In this document: in pieces, positions 17,958-25,303 of the stretch
How positions within the stretch are numbered: position 1 is the stretch's first letter
Layout: each line of letters begins with the position of its first letter
Source: Marinococcus luteus
GTDB lineage: Bacteria; Bacillota; Bacilli; Bacillales; Marinococcaceae
Reading direction: 5' to 3'
DNA length: 64,000 nucleotides
Assembly: GCF_900106595.1 (NCBI RefSeq)
Contig: NZ_FNNC01000001.1
Coordinates: 434,001-498,000 of the forward strand
Notes under the pieces: model-generated
The model's database searches: none
What the model was told of the DNA's origin: nothing
The model's input: only the letters and a program-made list of their open reading frames with translations
Made by a program: the position numbers and the translations under genes

Positions 17958-18662
17958 ATGAAACCTAAGGAAACCTACCACATTCTGGTAGTCGATGATG
18001 AGTTTCCGATGAGGCAGATGCTTCGTATCTACCTGCAGCACGGAGGCTATCAGGTCACAGAGGCTGCCGGAGGAGCAGAAGCGTTAAACCAGTGGCGAAA
18101 GCAGTCATACGACCTGGTGATACTAGATCTTATGATGCCTGGCACAGATGGATGGACGGTTTGTGAAACGATTCGTTCTTCCAGTGCTGTGCCGATTTTG
18201 ATGCTTACGGCACGCGCCGGCCTGGAAGACAGAGTGGAAGGTCTGGAGCTGGGAGCGGATGATTATCTGGCCAAGCCATTTGAAGCCAAAGAGCTGCTTG
18301 CCCGCGTGCAGGCGCTGCTCCGCCGGTCGTATGATTTTCCCGTATCATATGAACCGTCCCAGGAAATTGAACGGGGGGCGCTGCGGGTGAATCCGGAGAA
18401 ACGTTCGGTGTATGTATCGGAAGAAGAAGTTGTATTGACGCCGAAGGAATTTGAACTGCTTCATACACTGATCGCAAAGCCAGGGAGGGTCTTCAGCCGG
18501 GAATTGCTGCTCCAGCAGATTTGGGGCATGGATTACATGGGGGACGTTCGTACAGTAGATACGCACATGAAAAATCTCCGGCTCAAGCTGAACGCGTTCT
18601 ATCACGAAAAAAATCCTGTTCACACTGTATGGGGTGTCGGCTACAAGTTTGAAGAATCATAA
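17958..18662 (+). CDS. OmpR/PhoB-family response regulator
   Basis: 234 aa. Receiver domain with acidic pocket ILVVDDEF, phospho-acceptor Asp in LVILDLMMPG, switch Thr in ILMLTARAG and Lys in YLAKPFEAK; C-terminal winged helix ending RTVDTHMKNLRLKLN and HTVWGVGYKFE. AAGGAAG precedes the chosen ATG; a GTG nine bases upstream is less well placed. The tandem TTCACA repeats near genes in this neighbourhood are the kind of site that OmpR/PhoB proteins bind, so this is the likely regulator (inference). Confidence 0.93.
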   Translation: MKPKETYHILVVDDEFPMRQMLRIYLQHGGYQVTEAAGGAEALNQWRKQSYDLVILDLMMPGTDGWTVCETIRSSSAVPILMLTARAGLEDRVEGLELGADDYLAKPFEAKELLARVQALLRRSYDFPVSYEPSQEIERGALRVNPEKRSVYVSEEEVVLTPKEFELLHTLIAKPGRVFSRELLLQQIWGMDYMGDVRTVDTHMKNLRLKLNAFYHEKNPVHTVWGVGYKFEES

Positions 18663-18708
18663 TGCCACCCGCGCCAGGGCAGTCAGAAGCGGGAAGGGGG
18701 AAAGGACA

Positions 18709-18903
18709 ATGAAGTGGTTGGAATGGATAACGGCAGGAGTATTAATTATTGTTGGCCTGGGCTGCTTGACGATGTCTGCAGCATGGGCTGCGCCTTTTAC
18801 GAACGTGCATACGTTTATGCATCAATTGTTTCTGGTGTGCTCCTGGGTGTTTCTGCCGCTCGGTGCTTTTCTGCTTATTTATTACGCGCTGATGAAAAAG
18901 TAG
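18709..18903 (+). CDS. small two-helix membrane protein, 64 aa
   Basis: Not recognised. Two hydrophobic segments (ITAGVLIIVGLGCLTMSAAW and LFLVCSWVFLPLGAFLLIYY) with a short His/Phe-rich loop. GGAAAGGA precedes the chosen ATG; the longer frame overlaps the regulator gene. It is 46 bases downstream of the response regulator and probably cotranscribed. Confidence 0.7.
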   Translation: MKWLEWITAGVLIIVGLGCLTMSAAWAAPFTNVHTFMHQLFLVCSWVFLPLGAFLLIYYALMKK

Positions 18904-18928
18904 AGACTGTAGAAGGAGGCTGCACATA

Positions 18929-19771
18929 TTAAAGCGGATCTATCCATTGACTGATCCGGACGGTTTGATCGACAGGAAGATAAAAGGCTTCGTGTGTTTG
19001 TATGTCCCTAACAAGCGGCAGGGTGGGAAGATCTTCATCAATATCGGCGATAACTGCCGTGGCCCCGCTCGTTAATTGGACGGTGGCGCCTGTTGGAAAG
19101 ATCCCGAGAAATTCGCAGAAAACGCGAATATATTCAGGCTCCAGCGGCCCGGCTTCCTTTCGTAGCAGATGCACCGCCTGAAGCGGGGATACAGCTCGAA
19201 GGTAAGGCCGGTCCAGCGATAGAGCGGAATAGACGTCAAGCACAGATAACAACCGGACAGGATCTTCAAGCTTGGAGGCCGGGGCTCCATTTGGATAGCC
19301 GCTGCCATCCATGCGCTCGTGATGCCGGTAAGCCATGGATGAAATAAATTCAGAAAACCCGCGGTCTTTTAATATGCTGTACCCCTGCTTGGCATGGCTT
19401 TTTAACATTTTCCATTCCGCCAGCGTAGGGGTTTTTTGTTTTGTTAAAACAGTACGGGGAATCGCAGTTTTGCCAATATCATGAAGCAGCAGCCCGCAAG
19501 CTATTTCACGTATGTTCGGCCATTCCAGCTGCTGAGCAACCAGAGAGCCGAGAAGAAAGACGTCAAACGAATGCCGGTAGGTATACATATCCCAGGCTGC
19601 CAGCTGTTGAAATAATTGGCGCACGGCCTTGTCCTTCAGCAGCGAATGGAAAAGATGCTCGAGCCAATGATAATAGGCGGGCTGCTGTAACTTGCCTCCT
19701 AAACGAAAGCTGTTGTCGAGGCCTGATGTATTTTTCAAAAACAAGCGGCGGTCTTCAGGGCTGATCGGCAT
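18929..19771 (-). CDS. HD-GYP domain protein (putative c-di-GMP phosphodiesterase)
   Basis: 280 aa. HD-GYP metal-binding signature: LLLHDIGKTAIP, then HAKQGYSIL, YRHHERMDGSGYPNG and DVYSALSLDRPY, which would hydrolyse cyclic di-GMP (or another cyclic nucleotide). No sensor domain precedes it; residues 1-75 are unassigned, and the ~60-residue C-terminus contains a short beta-rich ATVQLTSGATAVIADID segment. AGAGGTGAG precedes the chosen ATG; the longer frame runs into an upstream terminator. Convergent with the small membrane gene. Confidence 0.85.
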   Translation of the reverse strand: MPISPEDRRLFLKNTSGLDNSFRLGGKLQQPAYYHWLEHLFHSLLKDKAVRQLFQQLAAWDMYTYRHSFDVFLLGSLVAQQLEWPNIREIACGLLLHDIGKTAIPRTVLTKQKTPTLAEWKMLKSHAKQGYSILKDRGFSEFISSMAYRHHERMDGSGYPNGAPASKLEDPVRLLSVLDVYSALSLDRPYLRAVSPLQAVHLLRKEAGPLEPEYIRVFCEFLGIFPTGATVQLTSGATAVIADIDEDLPTLPLVRDIQTHEAFYLPVDQTVRISQWIDPL

Positions 19772-19836
19772 GTTTGTCTCACCTCTTTTTTTATGGGATA
19801 TAAACATAATCGGAGCTGTGTTCGGCGGTTTAAAAT

Positions 19837-19873
19837 AAACCAAAAGCCCCTGGTTGAAGGGGACTTTTGGTTT
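19837..19873 (-). terminator. terminator of the PG-binding/YdhK gene
   Basis: AAACCAAAAGCCCC / GGGG-A-CTTTTGGTTT, a 14-bp stem with one bulge, T-rich on the minus strand, 33 bases past the stop of the gene at 19906. Confidence 0.85.
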
Positions 19874-19905
19874 GACGCCAGTGCAGCTGCTCCGTAAAAC
19901 GCCGG

Positions 19906-20979
19906 TTATTGGCTGCGTAGTTCGCTTTCCGTGAGCCATTTGTGATTTGTCACTTCTTCGCCGCCCGTCGTGGTAAAGTCCACCATGTAAACAGTAGTGC
20001 GTTCCGCTCTGTCAATGGTGGCGGTGGCACCTTCCATGCCCTCCATGTGAGTGGCATCAATTTCCGCTGTGTCTCCCGGCTGTAACGATCCCTCCCCTGC
20101 GTTGTTTAATTCTTCATGGATAACCCATTTGTGGTTCTCCACAGGTTCTCCGCCATCTGTAGGCTCGAAGGTAACTGCATAGGCGGTGGTATCGTAAGCA
20201 CCAGCGATAGTGGCGGTGGCACCTTCCATGCCTTTCATGTGGTCGGCTTCAATTATGGCTTTATCGCCTTCCCCGAATTTAGGATTTTCCTCTTGCTGGA
20301 GAGCCTCCGGCACCTCTCCCGAACTGGAATGATTCATACCGCCGTGGCCATCCATGGATTCGCTCATTTGGTGATGGGAATCGTTCCGGTCATTGTTCAT
20401 CATTTGCTGATGGTCTTGTTGATCCATGTTTTCCATCATGTGTCCCATAGTTTCCGGCCCAACGATGCCATCAGCCTGAAGGCCGTGTTCACGCTGGTAG
20501 TGCTTAACGTTCTCCTGCGTTTTTGGACCAAATATCCCGTCCGTTTTAGTTTCAATGTTCTGGTCGGTTAATAGGCGCTGAACATGGTATACGTGCATGC
20601 CGGAGTCTCCGGTGCGTAAAAGCTTCATGTTTTCGCTCATGTGGCTTTGAAACGCCATCATGGTTTGTGGACCAACGATGCCATCGGCAGTTATGCCTGC
20701 CTGTTCCTGAAAGCTTTTTACGCTTTGTTTCGTTTCAGGACCAAACAGGCCGTCTGCCCTGGTGAAAATCCCGTAGTCCTGCAGTGTTTGCTGGAGCATG
20801 TGTACCGTTGGTCCCTGCATGCCTTCGTCCATCATACCGGAAGAATGCATTTCTTCATGATGGTTTGACATGGAGCTTTCAGCATGCGGGCCATCACTTT
20901 GAGAAGCGTCCATCGTTGCCGGGGCAAACAAAAGGCCAAAAGCAGCTGCCGTTGCCGCCCATTTTGTGTGTTTTTTCAT
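19906..20979 (-). CDS. secreted peptidoglycan-binding protein with YdhK repeats
   Basis: 357 aa exported protein. Signal peptide (KWAATAAAFGLLFAPATMDA). Then a His/Met-rich stretch, two PG_binding_1 domains (VHMLQQTLQDYGIFTRADGL and VYHVQRLLTDQNIETKTDGI, both ending ADGIVGPETM/QTM), a His/Met-rich linker (DQQDHQQMMNNDRNDSHHQM), and two YdhK/DUF1541 repeats sharing GMEGATATI and NHKW. GGGAGG precedes the chosen ATG. The protein would be held in the wall and expose Met/His clusters suited to Cu or other soft metals (inference). Promoter carries direct-repeat box C. Confidence 0.88.
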   Translation of the reverse strand: MKKHTKWAATAAAFGLLFAPATMDASQSDGPHAESSMSNHHEEMHSSGMMDEGMQGPTVHMLQQTLQDYGIFTRADGLFGPETKQSVKSFQEQAGITADGIVGPQTMMAFQSHMSENMKLLRTGDSGMHVYHVQRLLTDQNIETKTDGIFGPKTQENVKHYQREHGLQADGIVGPETMGHMMENMDQQDHQQMMNNDRNDSHHQMSESMDGHGGMNHSSSGEVPEALQQEENPKFGEGDKAIIEADHMKGMEGATATIAGAYDTTAYAVTFEPTDGGEPVENHKWVIHEELNNAGEGSLQPGDTAEIDATHMEGMEGATATIDRAERTTVYMVDFTTTGGEEVTNHKWLTESELRSQ

Positions 20980-21049
20980 TGTATTGTTTTCCTCCCTGGC
21001 GTATAAAAGTGGGTACACTAATAGTTGTACCTCTTAGGTATGGAGAAAC

Positions 21050-21066
21050 TGTGAAGATTCTGTAAA
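21050..21066. promoter_or_regulatory. direct-repeat box C
   Basis: On the minus strand TTTACA-N5-TTCACA (11-bp period), about 70 bases upstream of the PG-binding/YdhK gene. The core CTTCACAGTTTCT is identical to box B. Confidence 0.55.
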
Positions 21067-21192
21067 AAACTTTATTGAAAGTGTTATCCATTCCGGAATT
21101 GTGTGCGGACGGCTTTCTGTAAACCACTCCTTAATACCTGGCCTGAAAGGGAAGCGTTGCTCAGTAGAGGTACTGCAGTGTTGTTATTAACG

Positions 21193-21228
21193 AAAAGCTG
21201 CTTCCAAAATTTTCTGGAAGCAGCTTTT
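21193..21228 (-). terminator. bidirectional-type terminator of DUF418 gene
   Basis: Perfect 14-bp arms AAAAGCTGCTTCCA / TGGAAGCAGCTTTT with A/T tracts on both sides, 29 bases past the DUF418 stop. Confidence 0.88.
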
Positions 21229-21256
21229 TTCGTATGCTGTTAGCTGTTGGCAGGTC

Positions 21257-22408
21257 TCAGGAGCGGTACTCCTGATTGCGGGGACGTTTGCGAATCATCG
21301 GCACCCATTTCATGTGCGTCCCGATCCGCCATACCCATTCCAGCGGGCCGTAGTAAAAGTATTTCAGCCACACCGGGCTGGCAAGTAGCTGGGCGGCAAA
21401 CACGAGCAGGCCGATGAATAACGCGAACACGTAGCCTGGTGGATCCCAAATGCCCATGCCGTTAAAAAACGTCCGTCCGCTCTCCCGGAACAGGCTCACG
21501 AAAATGACCGACTGCAGGAGATAATGGGTGAAGGTCAATTTCCCGACGGCGGTAAATGGTATAAGAAAGTTGGAGATGCTTTTGCGGCTGGTGCCGGCCA
21601 ACAGCAGTCCGAGACCTACGCCTAAGCTCACCAAAAACGCGTACACATCGTCGAGATGAGCGACAAGCGGGCTGCTGGCTCCGGCATACAGAGCGGCTTT
21701 TCCAAGAAGACCGGAAAGCAGAAAGACTGCGGCGATCCGCCATTTACGATCGCGATCATCCAGGGCTCTTGAAAAGATGCCGCTGCGGTAGGCGTACATC
21801 CCAAAAAAGAAATAGCCGAGGTGGTCGATCATCGACGACCATTCAATCAGCAGGTATTCCACACCGGTCGGATAGGTTTGATTCGGGGGCAGGGCGTCTT
21901 TCATCCACTGCTCCGGATTCATCTGTACGGACGTGTAGCCGTCCAGCAGGTCGACACCGGTGGAATAGCCGAGCCAGAACAGGAACGCAAGCCCGAGCAG
22001 CCAGTGGGTCGGGAGCCGGAGACAGGTGAGCAGCACGAGCCCCGCGCTGGCGTACATAAGCAGAATATCGCCCGCCCATATCACGTAGCCGTGCAGGCCC
22101 CCGACAAAAAACAGGATCACAAGCCGCCGGATAAGGGTCGGATAGGGATTTGTGCCCTTCGTATGCAGCCGGCTGTAAATCAGCACGAGGCTGATGCCAA
22201 ACATCATCGCAAACAGCGGCCGGGCGCTGTCCTCGAAGACGACGGCGACGGTCGTTTCAATGGCGGTGCCCAGCCAGGTCGGATTGGCCGGATTCACCAG
22301 CGCGAGGCCGAAGATATTCACGATAAAAATCGCAAACAGGGCGAAGCCGCGTATTTGATCGAGCATGCTGATGCGTTGAGCTTGATCGTTAGGATATGGG
22401 GTAGTCAC
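21257..22408 (-). CDS. DUF418-family membrane protein
   Basis: 383 aa, about ten membrane helices. Opening RISMLDQIRGFALFAIFIVNI and the C-terminal FTAVGKLTFTHYLLQSVIF and LASPVWLKYFYYGPLEWVWR segments are hallmarks of the DUF418 / YeiB family of putative transporters or acyl-transferase-like membrane proteins. GTG is chosen as start (AAGGA seven bases before); a longer TTG start lacks a site. Direct-repeat box D lies upstream, tying it to the neighbouring regulon. Biochemical role unknown. Confidence 0.85.
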   Translation of the reverse strand: MTTPYPNDQAQRISMLDQIRGFALFAIFIVNIFGLALVNPANPTWLGTAIETTVAVVFEDSARPLFAMMFGISLVLIYSRLHTKGTNPYPTLIRRLVILFFVGGLHGYVIWAGDILLMYASAGLVLLTCLRLPTHWLLGLAFLFWLGYSTGVDLLDGYTSVQMNPEQWMKDALPPNQTYPTGVEYLLIEWSSMIDHLGYFFFGMYAYRSGIFSRALDDRDRKWRIAAVFLLSGLLGKAALYAGASSPLVAHLDDVYAFLVSLGVGLGLLLAGTSRKSISNFLIPFTAVGKLTFTHYLLQSVIFVSLFRESGRTFFNGMGIWDPPGYVFALFIGLLVFAAQLLASPVWLKYFYYGPLEWVWRIGTHMKWVPMIRKRPRNQEYRS

Positions 22409-22461
22409 TGGAGATCCTTCTTTCTCGTTGGGAAGCTCTTTCTCTAAGACGTCGGTAAAAT

Positions 22462-22475
22462 ACAAAGCGTTTACA
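22462..22475. promoter_or_regulatory. weak candidate cre site
   Basis: ACAAAGCGTTTACA matches the palindromic cre consensus at 12 of 14 positions, between the DUF418 gene start and box D. Could be chance. Confidence 0.25.
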
Positions 22476-22503
22476 GCAAACCCTTATTATCATAAGCGAA
22501 AAA

Positions 22504-22520
22504 TGTGAAGAAAGTATGAA
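22504..22520. promoter_or_regulatory. direct-repeat box D
   Basis: Minus strand TTCATA-N5-TTCACA (11-bp period), then TATGATAAT 9-12 bases downstream as likely -10, in front of the DUF418 gene. Confidence 0.55.
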
Positions 22521-22641
22521 GTCTTTTATTTTACTGCCTGACAGTAAATAAATATCAATTAATGTTTATAAATGCACTTGGATAAAATTTCAATTTATAG
22601 GATGATTAAAGAAATGATGGATGAAGGAGGTGGGGAAGATA

Positions 22642-23046
22642 TTGTCTCCAAATACTACATTTTTATACTTTTTACTGCTGCTTTTTTCTATTTTAATTGT
22701 TATGGGAGTACTGGTTCCCTGGCTCGCCCGCAAGTGGTATGTCAGGCGAAACAGCCATCCGAGGAAGCGAAGGCACGCCAATGATACTCATCGGAAATTG
22801 ACATTTGGAGTCGTCACAGTAAGTATTTTCGTATCGCTGTTTGCGAATGTTCTGCAGCTGCTTCCTGCCTTGCCGGGTTTAACCCTGCTGCTTGGCTGCT
22901 TATTCATTTATGTCACAGGGAGCACGTATTTATGGAAGAAAGAGAGCAGCAATAAAGACGATTACCGCTATGAGCTGTTGGTGAACGTGGGAGCAGTGAT
23001 CGGGGGCGGCCTGCTTATACTGGTATGGGCCGTATTCATATTTTGA
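22642..23046 (+). CDS. uncharacterised membrane protein, paralogue of 34277 gene
   Basis: 134 aa, four hydrophobic segments. AAGGAGGTG lies 9 bases before TTG at 22642, so I reject the upstream ATG (22621), which is itself just ahead of that site. Contains RKWYVRRN after the first helix and WKKESSNKDDYRYELLVN between helices 3 and 4. The gene at 34277 has RKWYIKRN and WKQESDNPDDYRYEWFVQ at the same places, so both belong to one undescribed family. Function unknown; position downstream of the envelope-stress cluster. Confidence 0.75.
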   Translation: MSPNTTFLYFLLLLFSILIVMGVLVPWLARKWYVRRNSHPRKRRHANDTHRKLTFGVVTVSIFVSLFANVLQLLPALPGLTLLLGCLFIYVTGSTYLWKKESSNKDDYRYELLVNVGAVIGGGLLILVWAVFIF

Positions 23047-23100
23047 GGGAACAGCTTACATATATTGCTCAGCAGTAATCACCAGTAAAGGAGAGTACGT

Positions 23101-23316
23101 ATGGTTACCATTTTATTGCTCTGTATAGTGCTTGGAGGGATTGGGCTATGGATTCACGGCCGAAAGAAAAGCTCACGAATGACAGGGTTTACCGGAGGCC
23201 TGGGAGTGGCCGCGCCGCTGCTGTATGCCGCCGGGGTCGGGCTGCTGTTACCGTTCGCCCCGCTGCTGGCGCTTGGTGCTGCATATTGGATGGTAGAGAG
23301 CACAAACAACAGATAA
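23101..23316 (+). CDS. small membrane protein, 71 aa
   Basis: Not recognised. Two hydrophobic helices (ILLLCIVLGGIGLWI; GLGVAAPLLYAAGVGLLLPFAP) with a basic GRKKSSR turn. AAGGAGAG precedes the ATG. Probably cotranscribed with its neighbours on both sides, which are also small membrane proteins. Confidence 0.7.
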   Translation: MVTILLLCIVLGGIGLWIHGRKKSSRMTGFTGGLGVAAPLLYAAGVGLLLPFAPLLALGAAYWMVESTNNR

Positions 23317-23379
23317 AATTTTCGCAATTGAGCATGAAGGGTCTGGAAGGGCGAGCTTTATAGAAAGGAGGCAGTTATT

Positions 23380-23640
23380 ATGATAGAGAAGCTCGCTTAC
23401 ACCTTTTGCTGGCTATTGCTGGTGGCCGGGTTTTCTTTTTACACGCCGTGGGTGCCTTTTGGATGGTCCATCTACGAGGGCGGGATTGGCTTATTCATAC
23501 TAATTGTTATTAATTTCTGTTTGTTTGGCCTCTTTGCCTGCACGCTGGCTCTGGCTTTACAAAACAGACTGCTGGTTATGCTCAGCATCCTGCTTTTGCT
23601 GATGCCGTTTATTACCGTCGGCGTCTGGATGCTGCGGTAG
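23380..23640 (+). CDS. small membrane protein, 86 aa
   Basis: Not recognised. Three hydrophobic segments with very few charged residues (YTFCWLLLVAGFSFYTPWVP; IGLFILIVINFCLFGLFACT; LLVMLSILLLLMPFITVGVW). AAAGGAGG precedes the ATG. Third of a run of small membrane genes. Confidence 0.7.
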   Translation: MIEKLAYTFCWLLLVAGFSFYTPWVPFGWSIYEGGIGLFILIVINFCLFGLFACTLALALQNRLLVMLSILLLLMPFITVGVWMLR

Positions 23641-24080
23641 GTATCTGATTAATCACCTAGTTTACTGTATAAAAAATGTAATTAATCCTTTTACTGACTG
23701 AATTTTTCCATTTTTTATAGGTTGCGGATGTTTTTCAAGTGTGCGTTGTTGAAATCATCAACAGACCTGTGAGAGTATATAAAAATACTAAGCAGCAATC
23801 CTCCTTAGCCGGCAAATTATACCAGTAAATTCCCTGTCTGCCACTGGATAAGTACGCAATCATAATTATCATGTTTAGCAATATTCACAAGGGGTTATAT
23901 ATAAAGATATTAAAATGAGCAGACAGTGGGGCTGAAAGACGGAGGAAAATTAAGCAGGCGCACATAATCAAAATATAACTACGGGAGGAAGCAGAGAAGG
24001 CGTTACACAGAAAGGTAACGGAAAACAAGGAAGCATGCGAATCGTGCTGCAGCTTTGTCCTATTGAAAGGGGTATTTTTT
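23641..24080. other. 440-bp AT-rich intergenic region
   Basis: No convincing gene. It holds a short imperfect repeat TGTTGA-N5-TCAACA near 23747 and several stop-rich frames. A promoter for the downstream 94-aa gene is expected but I cannot point to it. Confidence 0.5.
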
Positions 24081-24365
24081 ATGCAGGAGCAATGCGAAAA
24101 TATCACGCTGGACGACATTATGTTAACGTGTGACGGATACTTACATGTAGTAATGGAGGGGGAGCGGTCGCTGCACTTAAAGGACAATGACGGCTTTCGT
24201 TACTACTACGATAAGAAAACCCAATGGATTTACGCGGAAAACGGCAGAGGCGGCTGGAATTTCCTTAGCGTTGTTGAAAAACCACAAACCGCTTCACATA
24301 GAAGCAATCTGCTTGAACGGGTGAAGCTGAGGCTCAAAAAGTGGAAATGGGCTTTTGATAATTAA
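24081..24365 (+). CDS. hypothetical protein, 94 aa
   Basis: Not recognised. Soluble, begins MQEQCENITLDDIMLTCDGY; has a Tyr-rich middle (DGFRYYYDKKTQWIY) and a basic C-terminal helix (LLERVKLRLKKWKWAF). AAAGGGG precedes the chosen ATG; a TTG 18 bases earlier overlaps that site. A terminator follows. Confidence 0.65.
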   Translation: MQEQCENITLDDIMLTCDGYLHVVMEGERSLHLKDNDGFRYYYDKKTQWIYAENGRGGWNFLSVVEKPQTASHRSNLLERVKLRLKKWKWAFDN

Positions 24366-24407
24366 TAAAAACTGAGCGCCGCACTAATGAAGATTTATGA
24401 CAGACAG

Positions 24408-24441
24408 GCAGAGGTTTCCTTTTTGGGAGCCTCTGCTTTTT
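24408..24441 (+). terminator. terminator after 94-aa gene
   Basis: GCAGAGG / CCTCTGC stem and T5 tail. Confidence 0.8.
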
Positions 24442-24447
24442 ATATGC

Positions 24448-24480
24448 CCAAAAAAGCGGCCCCCGTTTTGGAGGCCGCTT
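24448..24480 (-). terminator. terminator of the truncated phosphatase gene
   Basis: AAGCGGCC / GGCCGCTT stem; the minus strand reads into TTTTTT. It is intact although the gene it served is truncated. Confidence 0.8.
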
Positions 24481-24494
24481 CCGGAAAAGCAGTG

Positions 24495-24845
24495 TTATTT
24501 CATTGCCTGCTGCATGGCGTCAAATACTTCTGTATTCTGTAAATTTCCGGAGAAGGCTTCTTCGCCCGGTCCTTCAGCGTACACGGTAATATCCAAAGCC
24601 GTATGGTCGTTACTCGTCCAGTCAATGCCGGTGCGTTCGCTTAACACGTGGTTAAAGCCGCTTTCAAGCGTTTCGGCTTCTTCCACTGTCGTTTGTTCCC
24701 CGTCGATCATCGTCATGCCGGTATGTTCTTCAAATACTTCGGCGGGGGTCTTATCGCCGAGAAGGACCTGCTCCTGCATGGCCGCACCGGTTGCTTCCAC
24801 GTCCTTTTGCTTCATATTAAGAAGCTTTCGGCTGCCGGATTTCAA
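24495..24845 (-). pseudogene. alkaline phosphatase, C-terminal fragment
   Basis: 116 residues corresponding to the last quarter of a PhoA-type alkaline phosphatase. The zinc-ligand motif WTSNDHTALDITVYAEGP and the closing FSGNLQNTEVFDAMQQAM are characteristic (family pattern T-S-x-x-H-T). The N-terminal ~350 residues, including the nucleophilic Ser, are absent. The frame stops directly at the CadC-type operator, so the break coincides with the edge of the cad locus. Non-functional as an enzyme; it keeps its own terminator. Confidence 0.82.
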
Positions 24846-24869
24846 TTAAACGAATATTTGACTGTTTAA
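24842..24869. repeat. ArsR-type operator repeat, copy 1
   Basis: TCAATTAAACGAATATTTGA and following CTGTTTAA; 28 bp nearly repeated 45 bp downstream. AT-rich ATATTTG cores are typical of CadC/CzrA-class operators. Confidence 0.5.
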
Positions 24870-24886
24870 CCAAAGAAGCATAGAAT

Positions 24887-24914
24887 TCAATTAAACAAAT
24901 ATTTAATTGTTAAA
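24887..24914. promoter_or_regulatory. ArsR-type operator, copy 2 (cadC promoter)
   Basis: TCAATTAAACAAATATTTAA and following TTGTTAAA, an imperfect palindrome around AAATATTT, 18 bases before the cadC start. Probable autoregulatory site of the CadC-type repressor. Confidence 0.6.
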
Positions 24915-24931
24915 GTGAAAGGAAGATATAT

Positions 24932-25303
24932 ATGGCTAAAACAAACGACCAGTGTGACATATATTGCTTTGATCCGGAAAAAGTGGCGCGTGTTCAGAAT
25001 CAGGTGGGGCAGGTGGACGCACGCAGCGCTTCGCAGTGGTTTAAAGTGCTTGCCGATGAGACCCGGTACAAGGTAGCCTACGCACTCAGCGTCGAAGGCG
25101 AGCTCTGCGGCTGTGACCTGGCAAATATTCTGGGCACCTCGACGGCCACGGTTTCTCATCATCTGCGGATTCTGCGTCAGGCAGGTGCTGTCACCTACCG
25201 CCGCGAAGGGAAGCTGGTTTTCTATACACTCGCCGGAAATCAGATCACTCATCTGCTCGGAGGCATGGAACCGGGAATGGAGGAGAAGCCGCTTGGCATC
25301 TAA
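24932..25303 (+). CDS. cadC: CadC-type ArsR/SmtB metal-responsive repressor
   Basis: Winged-helix repressor, 123 aa. Metal-sensing Cys are present in the CadC positions: N-terminal DQCDIYCF and helix-3 GELCGCDLA. DNA-recognition helix is STATVSHHLRILRQAGAV, followed by wing YRREGKLVFYTL. AAAGGAAG precedes the ATG. Cd(II), Pb(II) or Zn(II) binding would release it from the operator repeats upstream and switch on the ATPase, whose start lies inside the last codons of this gene. Confidence 0.92.
   Translation: MAKTNDQCDIYCFDPEKVARVQNQVGQVDARSASQWFKVLADETRYKVAYALSVEGELCGCDLANILGTSTATVSHHLRILRQAGAVTYRREGKLVFYTLAGNQITHLLGGMEPGMEEKPLGI

Noticed and set aside
23870-23885. Fur/PerR-like AATCATAATTATCATG
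   Set aside because: Only a partial palindrome with no gene start at a suitable distance.
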